This document shows, piece after piece, positions 1-5,588 of a stretch of DNA of 8,021 nt. The stretch comes from QEXZ01 sp034660015. Lineage in GTDB: Archaea; Halobacteriota; Syntropharchaeia; Alkanophagales; Methanospirareceae. The position numbers were made by a program, and so were the translations under genes. The notes beneath the pieces were generated by a model. It worked only from the letters and a program-made list of their open reading frames with translations. It was not told where the DNA came from and searched no databases. The stretch is from the NCBI GenBank assembly GCA_034660015.1, contig JAYEII010000086.1, positions 1-8,021 of the forward strand, given 5' to 3'. Within the stretch, counting starts at the first letter, position 1; every line of letters begins with the position of its first letter.

Positions 1-221
1 TAAAAGCTTTTCGGTTTTTTCTTAAAAAGAAAAAAGCGAGGTGCAAATTTTCAATTCCTCTTAAACCTGATCTAACCCCAAACCAATGCCAACTGTTGCC
101 GGGCACTATCTATGTTTTTATTTTTGTGCCGTGCATTAAAAATGTAACACTTTTATTTTCAAAGGTTTCATTCTTTGCTTTTGCTTTTCTTCCCAAACTT
201 CTCTCCAGTTCAGTTCCTTTC
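1..221. other. Non-coding stretch downstream of feoC
   Basis: I see no supportable gene here on either strand; the plus-strand open frame starting at 96 is mostly a shadow of feoC. The left end holds the palindrome AAAAGCTTTT (2-11) and a perfect inverted repeat, TTTTTTCTT (15-23) against AAGAAAAAA (27-35) with a 3-base loop. Read on the minus strand, positions 1-36 share the AAACCGAA and GCTTTT words with the promoter regions at 5041-5084 and 7205-7248. It may therefore be a T-rich terminator for the large operon or the edge of a third copy of the same control element. The window ends before this can be decided. Confidence 0.4.
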
Positions 222-521
222 TCATCTTATCACCCCATCATTTTTAGCAGCCTTAACACATTCTATACCCTTCTCCGTCATCATATACGTCATCACCTTT
301 ACACTCTCCTGTGCAGGTACACTGCATGTCTTACTCATTGGACATCCCCCACACCCACATCCTTGACCCTTTTCCGAATTGATTTCTCTGAGATAACCTG
401 CACGAACCATGAACTCTATCCTCGCCATTAGCACGGATTTTCTCATACCCAACTCCGTAGCAAGCACATCTAAGGTGCCGCATTTATCTATCCTGCATAA
501 AATTTTCTCGGTTGAAGTCAT
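222..521 (-). CDS. feoC: FeoC-like winged-helix protein with cysteine cluster
   Basis: A 99-residue protein with an N-terminal helix-turn-helix-like stretch (about residues 5-45), then a glycine-cysteine segment with C55, C57, C60 and C66 (CxCxxCxxxxxC), then a short C-terminal part that may complete the winged helix. FeoC proteins have this layout: a small winged helix whose wing carries four cysteines that bind an Fe-S cluster in characterised bacterial homologues, proposed to control FeoB stability or expression. The cysteine spacing here differs from the enterobacterial form, though the CP-x-x-K-x-C end is similar. The start at 521 is preferred over the longer frame from 617 because AAAGGAATAAA lies directly upstream, the same site used by the FeoA gene starting at 3964, and because the extra 32 residues are low-complexity and Phe-rich. 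It is the last gene of the feo operon, about 100 bases after the FmdE-like gene. A transcriptional regulator of the feo genes is an alternative role. Confidence 0.72.
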   Translation of the reverse strand: MTSTEKILCRIDKCGTLDVLATELGMRKSVLMARIEFMVRAGYLREINSEKGQGCGCGGCPMSKTCSVPAQESVKVMTYMMTEKGIECVKAAKNDGVIR

Positions 522-559
522 TTTATTCCTTTGCATTGCTGACTGAGCTATTTCTCGAT

Positions 560-604
560 AAAAAATAAAAAAGGGAAAAAAGAAGGGTGTTAGGGATTTT
601 CCCT
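560..604 (-). terminator. Stem-loop plus T tracts between fmdE-like gene and feoC
   Basis: On the minus strand a 5-bp stem with a 3-base loop (AGGGA at 592-596 against TCCCT at 600-604) is followed within about 10 bases by runs of T between 583 and 560. This lies 17 bases beyond the stop codon of the FmdE-like gene and about 40 bases before the feoC start. It could end or attenuate the operon transcript, since archaeal terminators are mainly T-rich. The A/T-rich part could instead serve as a TATA-like element for separate feoC expression. Confidence 0.4.
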
Positions 605-620
605 CCCTCAATTGCACATC

Positions 621-1457
621 TCAACGTGCTTTTTTCCTACTGTACACCAGAGCCAGCAGCGAAATCAGCCCTATTACCAGTATCGAAAAGAATATCGCTC
701 CTCCCATAACGTCCGGCTCTTCTTCCTCCGGTTCTTCAATACCCTCAAAAAGCTCCCAGTCTGGCGAGGTCAAAAATTTATCCCTCGTGTCTTCCCACTC
801 TGACTTGAATAGTGCTTTTTCTTCACTCGTTGCATTCCCCGGGATACCAAACTTCACTTTTTTCCTTAGTTCGAAGTAGCCTTTAGGGAACACACCCTCT
901 TTCACTGCGACTTCGAAACATTCACCAGTGGATTTTCGACAGACATCAAACCTGAAATTATCCCTGCTATTGCCCTTTGATGCCTTCTTCAAGTTCTTTT
1001 TGCTCATGTTTGACATCTCGGTTCCATCAGGCAGAATTATTTTGTATTCTCCTTTCGTTTTCGTTTCTATTCTCGTTCCCGTCCCGGTTATGTATTGAAA
1101 ACAATCCCTGGAGCCGGGTGTGGGAAGTCTGCTGACTATCTTGATATCGTCTCTCGCAGGTATCTCCTCGCCCCATATTTCCGACATGCCCAGTTGTGTT
1201 GCCCTGAATGCGCAACCACCACATATACATATTCCTCCATGATATTCCCCTATGTCGTCTATTGATGTGTCAACCAGTGTATCACCGTCGTAAACTGAAA
1301 TAGGCACTAACTCGAACTCAGGTAGCGGTTTAGCTCCCGGCATGTGTGCATCAACGGAAATAACTGCTGTGGATGCAGCCATCAAAACCAATGCTGCAAT
1401 TGCCATTGCTTTTAATGGCGATTTTGATTTTTGCACTTTGCTCTTTTCATTTCTCAT
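621..1457 (-). CDS. Exported, membrane-anchored FmdE-like protein
   Basis: A 278-residue protein. Residues 1-16 are Lys-rich and residues 17-35 hydrophobic, ending near VDAH, which reads as a signal peptide or signal anchor. Residues 73-82 are HGGICICGGC, followed by DCFQYITG at about 118-125. This order matches the FmdE family (HGHxCPG, then CxxxxIQxxTG) named after the E subunit of formylmethanofuran dehydrogenase. More cysteines sit at 173 and 180. An acidic stretch (about 239-249) leads to a transmembrane helix (about 251-272) and a basic RKKAR tail, so the FmdE-like domain should lie outside the membrane with the tail inside. Typical FmdE proteins are cytoplasmic, so the export signals are unusual. 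The start at 1457 makes an ATGA overlap with the upstream membrane-protein gene, which implies translational coupling; the longer frame to 1535 only runs into that gene. The biochemical role is unknown; an extracytoplasmic metal-binding role is inferred from its cysteines and its place in the feo operon. Confidence 0.62.
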   Translation of the reverse strand: MRNEKSKVQKSKSPLKAMAIAALVLMAASTAVISVDAHMPGAKPLPEFELVPISVYDGDTLVDTSIDDIGEYHGGICICGGCAFRATQLGMSEIWGEEIPARDDIKIVSRLPTPGSRDCFQYITGTGTRIETKTKGEYKIILPDGTEMSNMSKKNLKKASKGNSRDNFRFDVCRKSTGECFEVAVKEGVFPKGYFELRKKVKFGIPGNATSEEKALFKSEWEDTRDKFLTSPDWELFEGIEEPEEEEPDVMGGAIFFSILVIGLISLLALVYSRKKAR

Positions 1458-1900
1458 TTTTCCGTTTCTCCCTTTTCCTTCAAAATATAATACACGATCA
1501 CCAGCGAGAACGGCAGCAAAAACATCTCCGGGCAATACGGCGGTGCATAACTTGCTAAAAAGCCTTCTAAGCTGTTAAACCACGTCTCTTCTCCCGGAAT
1601 AGAACCTGCTATTCTCGCCCATATCGCTATTCCGGCAACTATCCATATCATTATGCTTGCCATTACCGCTTTTGCTAACTGATGTACCTCTGCGAAGTTC
1701 TTCACGCTACTTAGATAAAAAAAACCAACAGAGAGGAGAATTATCGCCCTCCACGGCAAGAATATGCCTGACATCTCCATGATTCCCCAGCTCGCTTCTC
1801 CCGGCACAGTTGCTATCAGCTCCGCAACTCCAAACGCCAATGCCACTGCACCTAAAACCGCAAAATATATCCGTCCAAAATTCTCTTCCGTTTCGTTCAT
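1454..1900 (-). CDS. Four-helix integral membrane protein of the feo operon
   Basis: I do not recognise a family for this 148-residue protein. Hydrophobic segments at about 11-31, 49-66, 76-97 and 122-140 predict four transmembrane helices, with a short acidic N-terminus and a charged EKGETEK C-terminus. Two loops after helices 1 and 3 share a similar pattern (PGEASW and PGEETW), suggesting an internal duplication of two two-helix halves. There is one cysteine, in the PPYCPE stretch at the start of helix 4. Its ATG directly follows the TAA stop of the FeoB membrane part (TAAATG) and is preceded by a GGGGGTGG ribosome binding site. Its stop overlaps the start of the FmdE-like gene (ATGA). Coupling on both sides points to a partner of FeoB and/or the FmdE-like protein, but its function is unknown. 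Confidence 0.7.
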   Translation of the reverse strand: MNETEENFGRIYFAVLGAVALAFGVAELIATVPGEASWGIMEMSGIFLPWRAIILLSVGFFYLSSVKNFAEVHQLAKAVMASIMIWIVAGIAIWARIAGSIPGEETWFNSLEGFLASYAPPYCPEMFLLPFSLVIVYYILKEKGETEK

Positions 1901-3181
1901 TTATGCCACCCCCAGCATGATTCCTACTAAATGTATCAAGCCACCGTAAACAAAGACCATCGCTATAAGCGAAGCTAAGCTTCCGAGAAGCTCTTTCCAG
2001 TTCTCTTCCTTTATCATCAGTGCGAACGTCGCTAAGCATGGGAAGTAGATACAAAGCAGAATCACGGATGTGAACACCTGAAATGTAGTCATTATCCCTT
2101 GTTCCATAAGACCACCGAGCATTCCCACCGCCAGGTCCTTCCTCAGAAAACCTGCTATTAGCGGCGCTACTGTTTCTGATGGCACACCAAACCACCCCAT
2201 TAGCAACGGACCAAATACAGCCGCCAGCCAATCCATCGCTCCAGTCAGGTACATAAGACCAACAATTAGACATCCTAATAGAACGAAAGGAACCGCAACG
2301 AGTAGAAACCCTGATGTCCTTATCCACAGCTTACTCATGATGTTTTTCAACGTTGGCATTTGATAAGGTGGCACGTCCATTATAATCTCTGGCGACTTCC
2401 CCGGCACGATTTTGTTAAGGATGAATCCAAAGCCCAGATAACCTATGGCTAAAGTCAAGAAAATCCAGCCCATCAGCTCTGGAACTAAATCTTGCATAAT
2501 TCCTATTTGCGCGCCACACGGAACGAATATCGCTAACAGTGTCATCATCATGAATCTTTGTTTCCTTGTTTCCAGTGGTCTCGTAGCCGTTACTCCCGGA
2601 ACATTGCATCCTAAGGAAAGGAAAGTGGGCACAATCGCATAGCCGTGCAGACCTATTTTGTGCAATACCGTATCAACGAGAACCGCCAGTCTTGGCAAAT
2701 AGCCTATATCCTCCAGGATTGCAAACACCAGATAAAACGCCAGTATTGCCCACAGGACTACGCCAAAAACAATGAACAGCCCGCTGGTAAGCATACCAAA
2801 AGCCTCAAAGCAATTGTCCGAGGCTACAAGCACCCCTTCTTCAAGATGCCCCGCATCTACCATGAGTGCATAGAACGGGTTTCCTAACCCACCGGGAAAA
2901 ACTGACTGTAACCACGGCAGCCAGTGCTCATCGAAAAGCCTGACCATGAAGCCGTCTGTAAACAGCGTCCCTGCAAATTCACAGAAAAAAGCCCAAAAAC
3001 CGTATATAACCGCAATTGCTACTGGTATTCCCGTCAGCGGCTTAACAGTGAGCTCCGCAATTGCATCTTTCAATGTATGTTTGCGCGCACCAAACTCCAC
3101 CGTTTGTTTCGATATCTTCTCTATCAAATTCCATCGCTCATCCACTGACAGCGGCACTTTCAACACCCCCTTCACCCGCAC
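1901..3181 (-). CDS. feoB: FeoB ferrous iron permease, membrane part (first system)
   Basis: This 426-residue frame holds the complete FeoB transmembrane region, which moves Fe(II) through the cytoplasmic membrane. Visible family motifs are EDIGYLPR (157-164), the first gate GCNVPG (191-196), VPCGAQ (220-225), GFLRKD (344-349) and YFPCLATF (379-386). Residues 15-45 form the helical linker that normally joins the GTPase to the membrane region. The GTPase part is in a different frame upstream, overlapping it. The frame opens at GTG 3181 with a poor upstream site; a GTG at 3157, preceded by GGGGGTG, is a better candidate if this is a separately translated protein. Removing one G from the G5 run at 3166-3170 would instead fuse both parts into one FeoB of about 610 residues. 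No conserved membrane motif is missing, so the pair could function either way. Confidence 0.9.
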   Translation of the reverse strand: MRVKGVLKVPLSVDERWNLIEKISKQTVEFGARKHTLKDAIAELTVKPLTGIPVAIAVIYGFWAFFCEFAGTLFTDGFMVRLFDEHWLPWLQSVFPGGLGNPFYALMVDAGHLEEGVLVASDNCFEAFGMLTSGLFIVFGVVLWAILAFYLVFAILEDIGYLPRLAVLVDTVLHKIGLHGYAIVPTFLSLGCNVPGVTATRPLETRKQRFMMMTLLAIFVPCGAQIGIMQDLVPELMGWIFLTLAIGYLGFGFILNKIVPGKSPEIIMDVPPYQMPTLKNIMSKLWIRTSGFLLVAVPFVLLGCLIVGLMYLTGAMDWLAAVFGPLLMGWFGVPSETVAPLIAGFLRKDLAVGMLGGLMEQGIMTTFQVFTSVILLCIYFPCLATFALMIKEENWKELLGSLASLIAMVFVYGGLIHLVGIMLGVA

Positions 3182-3716
3182 TCGTAGCTACGTTTACACC
3201 ACTTGCGCTTTCAATGATTTTTTCTATTTTCACAGGTGCCGCTTCTTTTATCTTAGAAACGAGTTCCTTGAATCCTTCTCCACTTATCGCTGTCGTTGGC
3301 ACCACTGGCACGCCTAAAATCCGCTCCAGTTTCTCCACTTCTATCTTTATATTCTTGTCCTCTGCAACGTCCCACATATTTAACGCTACTACTACAGGAT
3401 AACCGCGTTCAATGATTTCCAGAGCTAAATAAAGACCCCGCTCTACTTTCGATGCATCGAGCACGCATACAACTACAGAATCTCGGTTCTCCTCAAGCAT
3501 CTCCACCGCTACTTCTTCTGCTCGGTCCTTAGGCTCTAAGGAAAATGCCCCCGGCACGTCTATTAGCTCGACATCTTCTCCTTCCAAACGCATCCAGCCT
3601 TTCATGAAATCCACTGTCGTTCCGGGATAGTTTGACTCCATAACTTTTGCTCCCGTCAGCCGGTTGAAGAAAACGCTTTTCCCCACATTCGGATGCCCCA
3701 TCAATAAGATTTTCAT
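3138..3716 (-). CDS. feoB: FeoB GTPase part (first system)
   Basis: The N-terminal G-protein part of FeoB, 192 residues. The GTP-binding motifs are in order: G1 GHPNVGKS (7-14), G2 with PGTT (31-34), G3 DVPG (53-56), G4 NMWD (113-116) and G5 around ISGEG (144-148). In FeoB this domain binds and hydrolyses GTP to drive or gate Fe(II) uptake. The helical region after G5 is short and ends in a Gly/Ser/Ala-rich tail before a TGA at 3138-3140, after which the membrane part continues in the +1 frame. The start at ATG 3716 is chosen because AGGAGG and GAGGAG lie just upstream and because FeoB proteins begin a few residues before G1. A GTG at 3746 overlapping the FeoA stop (GTGA) is possible and would add ten residues. 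It directly follows the FeoA gene. Confidence 0.9.
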   Translation of the reverse strand: MKILLMGHPNVGKSVFFNRLTGAKVMESNYPGTTVDFMKGWMRLEGEDVELIDVPGAFSLEPKDRAEEVAVEMLEENRDSVVVCVLDASKVERGLYLALEIIERGYPVVVALNMWDVAEDKNIKIEVEKLERILGVPVVPTTAISGEGFKELVSKIKEAAPVKIEKIIESASGVNVATSAGEGGVESAAVSG

Positions 3717-3742
3717 TTCTCCTCTTCTACCTCCTATTTCTA

Positions 3743-3964
3743 TCACACCTCTACCACTATTTTTCCCGCTACATCTAATCCCAAAGACGTAAACGACTTG
3801 TCTACTTCTACCACTACCGGTCCTTTTATGGGCTGCTTTGTCGCCATTCTTATATTCTTACCTTCTCTGATGCCCATACCTGCTACTTGCTTCCTTAAAT
3901 TCTCCTCTATCTCTTTTACCGTTCCTTCTTCATCAAAATCCATTTCACTCAACTTCTTTTCCAT
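3743..3964 (-). CDS. feoA: FeoA-family protein adjacent to FeoB
   Basis: A 73-residue single-domain FeoA protein, normal in length for the family. FeoA is a small cytosolic protein with an SH3-like fold that supports FeoB-mediated Fe(II) uptake, probably by contacting FeoB. The family pattern is clear: an LSEM-like start, an EEGTVKEIE strand, a central MGIREG turn, and a final LGLDVAGKIVVEV segment. The usual G-x-G-x-A near the end is altered to LDVAGK. The gene begins 10 bases after the preceding FeoA gene, with GAAAGGAATAAA as ribosome binding site, and its stop lies just upstream of the FeoB GTPase start. Being closest to FeoB, it is the best candidate for that permease's direct partner. 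Confidence 0.88.
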   Translation of the reverse strand: MEKKLSEMDFDEEGTVKEIEENLRKQVAGMGIREGKNIRMATKQPIKGPVVVEVDKSFTSLGLDVAGKIVVEV

Positions 3965-3974
3965 TTTATTCCTT

Positions 3975-4214
3975 TCACATCCTCCTCACGATAATTTTTT
4001 GCGCCATCCCACGACCTATGGATACCGTGTTCCTATCTACCTCTACGGTAACGGGTCCAGAGCATGAAATCACGCGAACAACACTACCTTCAAATAGACC
4101 CCGAAGAAACAACTTCTGGCGAATACCACGACCCCCTTCAATTACCATGACTCTGCCCTGTTCACCTGGTTTCAACTGGCTTAACGTTAGCATATCGCTC
4201 TCACCCCTGTTCAT
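3975..4214 (-). CDS. feoA: FeoA-family protein, second gene of the large operon
   Basis: A single FeoA domain of about 72 residues after a short N-terminal extension. Family features are LTLSQLKPGEQGRV at the start, the central LRGLFEGSVV turn, a cysteine in the following loop (ISCSGP), and the closing SIGRGMAQKIIV, which matches the classic ending of FeoA. Three starts are possible. ATG 4265 has a poorly spaced site, ATG 4214 (chosen) follows AAGGGG at six bases, and ATG 4193 follows GGGGTGA at seven bases and gives the most typical FeoA N-terminus. It sits between the triple-FeoA gene and the FeoB-proximal FeoA and is probably co-transcribed with both. Whether it binds FeoB or has another role cannot be told from sequence. 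Confidence 0.85.
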   Translation of the reverse strand: MNRGESDMLTLSQLKPGEQGRVMVIEGGRGIRQKLFLRGLFEGSVVRVISCSGPVTVEVDRNTVSIGRGMAQKIIVRRM

Positions 4215-4283
4215 GGAATTCCCCTTCTCTTCTATCGTGATTCCGCTTAGAGTCTGCTCTTCCATCTCTTTTTAGTTTTGTAC

Positions 4284-4991
4284 TTATTCCACCCAGACCT
4301 TTTCTGCGAGCCCGTGTCCGATAGTCACCAACTGTTCACCGATTTTCGCAAGCACGTAGGTTCCCCTCTTTGGAACGGGTGCAGGCATCTCCTTCCTGAC
4401 CAACGTTATTTCTTTGCCCTCCACTACGCCCATTTGTTCAAATTTTTCCTTAAGAGAGGTTCCACCGATTACCTTGCTTATTTTCGCCTTCTCGCCTTCC
4501 CCAAGATAATTAATCTGGATGTTTTTCCCTTCCCGTTCTACCAGCACCTTCGATGCTTGACCTTCGCCCATACTTATCTCTTTGTCGTCTATTTTCAACA
4601 CCAGGGTGTCGTCAGGGAGATGGCGTAAGAACTCTATTTCCTTCCCTTTTTCTATGCCAAGTTCAGAAAAATTGTCCTCAAAGACTTTTCCGCCTTCAAT
4701 GGTTTTTACCGTTCCCTTTTCTCCGGCTTCGAGTCTTAAAAGAGGAAGCGCCTCGCCTTCTTTATCCACATACACCTTATCTGCCCAACCACGAGCTATG
4801 ACGGCTTCTCTTCCTGCTGATTTCAGTGAAATAGGTCCTGCGTGCATGTGCACGGGTTCAGTAGCTACCACCGTAAGCTCAGTTCCTTCCGAAATGCCCA
4901 ATTCCTCCAGATGCCCTTTTACTTCAAAGCCACCTTCTATTTTCTTTACCGCTACTTTTACCTCAGGTTCTACTTCGCTCAATAGTTTCAT
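4284..4991 (-). CDS. Protein of three tandem FeoA domains
   Basis: A 235-residue protein consisting of three FeoA domains in a row with very short linkers. Numbered from the alternative start at 5006, domain 1 is about 7-81, domain 2 about 88-156 and domain 3 about 164-240. The repeating landmarks are a K-x-IEGG or K-VIGG strand end, a central ELGI-x-x-G or QMGV-x-x-G turn, and an ending with ARGWADKVYV, GEGQASKVLV or GHGLAEKVWV. Domain 1 has a longer loop with HMH (53-55), which could bind metal but is unproven. FeoA is usually one 75-90-residue domain; a triple form suggests a scaffold offering three SH3-like surfaces, possibly to a FeoB trimer, which is inference. The start at 4991 is preferred because GGTGA lies eight bases upstream and MKLLSEV resembles normal FeoA starts. 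It is the first gene of the large feo operon, directly behind the promoter region. Confidence 0.85.
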   Translation of the reverse strand: MKLLSEVEPEVKVAVKKIEGGFEVKGHLEELGISEGTELTVVATEPVHMHAGPISLKSAGREAVIARGWADKVYVDKEGEALPLLRLEAGEKGTVKTIEGGKVFEDNFSELGIEKGKEIEFLRHLPDDTLVLKIDDKEISMGEGQASKVLVEREGKNIQINYLGEGEKAKISKVIGGTSLKEKFEQMGVVEGKEITLVRKEMPAPVPKRGTYVLAKIGEQLVTIGHGLAEKVWVE

Positions 4992-5084
4992 TTTTTTATT
5001 CACCATCTCTATTATAAAGTTAGGAATATAAAAACCATGCCCTAAAAAGCTTCGGTTTTGCTAAAGAAACCTAAAAAAGTTAGG
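4975..5084 (-). promoter_or_regulatory. Promoter/operator region of the large feo operon (copy A)
   Basis: On the minus strand this region carries two TATA-like elements: TTTTTATATT (5025-5034) and CTTTATAATA (5010-5019). TTAGG/CCTAA half-sites surround them. One perfect pair, CCTAA-N5-TTAGG, is at 5070-5084. A second pair (5041-5045 and 5020-5024) brackets the first TATA-like box with a 16-base spacer. TTAGG-type half-sites resemble those of DtxR/IdeR-family iron repressors, which would suit feo control; that assignment is inference. The region is nearly the same as 7140-7248 in front of the other feo operon, which supports a shared regulator. Confidence 0.6.
4975..5084 (-). repeat. Duplicated upstream region, copy A
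   Basis: Direct-repeat partner of 7140-7248, in the same orientation. By eye the two copies match over about 110 bases with only a few single-base gaps. The similarity runs from the operator, through the TATA-like boxes, into the first codons, where both genes encode an M-x-NKKM-x-LLS start. This points to duplication of an ancestral promoter-feoA unit. Confidence 0.8.
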
Positions 5085-5090
5085 TTTTGG

Positions 5091-5104
5091 AGAAAAAACC
5101 GATG
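5091..5104 (-). terminator. T-rich tract after the second feo operon
   Basis: About 70 bases beyond the stop of the second feoB, the minus strand reads CGGTTTTTTCTCC. This is a candidate T-rich archaeal terminator ending that operon just before the promoter region of the next one. No clear stem precedes it, so support is modest. Confidence 0.3.
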
Positions 5105-5174
5105 AATTCCGCTCTCTCCCTTCGGTGCTGTCTGAGAATTCAAATAGGGGCCTCAAGAAAAGGGGTGAAAATCT

Positions 5175-5588
5175 TCAGATTCCAATCAATATCAATCTCA
5201 TGATTATTCCAACCGTCAATGAAATGACAATCATCAATCCTGCCGCTTTGAGCATATTCCAGATGCCCAACTCTCGGAGCAAAACAACGAACGTAGCAAT
5301 ACAAGGGAAATACGTGGCTAATATTATGCAGGAAATCGTCAATTGTTGTGGACTCATATCCAAGGGCAATAACATGCCAATCGCTATATCTTTCCTAAGA
5401 AATCCCATTATCAACGCGACAATCGCTCCTTCTGGCAAACCAAGCAGAGTCGTGAGAACTGGAGAGAAGACCGTTGAAAGAACGTCGATTACTCCGAATA
5501 CATACAGCAGGTTCACGATGAAAACTCCTAATATAACGAATGGAACTGCTTCAGCGAGAAATCCATACGCCTTGGTCCATGTCTTTTT
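5175..5588 (-). CDS. feoB: FeoB membrane region, C-terminal part in shifted frame (second system)
   Basis: This frame continues the second FeoB after a break at the A7 run at 5584-5590. Read from there it gives KTWTKAYGFLAEAVPFVILG, which aligns with the SKLWIRTSGFLLVAVPFVLLG stretch of the first FeoB, so the homology is unbroken across the junction. It contains the conserved GFLRKD motif and the last gate-like motif YFPCIATF, then closing transmembrane helices. There is no convincing start: the first in-frame start-like codon is a GTG at 5516, already inside a membrane helix. It is therefore the tail of one gene rather than a separate protein. Changing A7 to A6 joins it to the upstream frame. 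The gene ends before a 180-base intergenic region. Confidence 0.85.
   Translation of the reverse strand, partial: KKTWTKAYGFLAEAVPFVILGVFIVNLLYVFGVIDVLSTVFSPVLTTLLGLPEGAIVALIMGFLRKDIAIGMLLPLDMSPQQLTISCIILATYFPCIATFVVLLRELGIWNMLKAAGLMIVISLTVGIIMRLILIGI

Noticed and set aside
522..617. N-terminal extension of FeoC to 617
   Set aside because: The added residues are low complexity and cover the stem-loop and T tracts; a strong ribosome binding site supports 521.
1458..1535. N-terminal extension of the FmdE-like protein to 1535
   Set aside because: It would overlap the upstream gene by about 80 bases; ATG 1457 gives a clean ATGA overlap and a normal signal sequence.
1707..2327. 206-residue minus-strand frame inside feoB and the four-helix gene
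   Set aside because: It spans two well-supported genes in another frame and looks like a shadow, rich in Ser, Arg and Gly without domain features.
5104..5141. Two GAATTC sites 32 bases apart in the gap between feo operons, possibly a cloning scar or mobile-element edge
   Set aside because: No target duplication, transposase or vector-like sequence is visible; two chance hexamers are enough to explain it.
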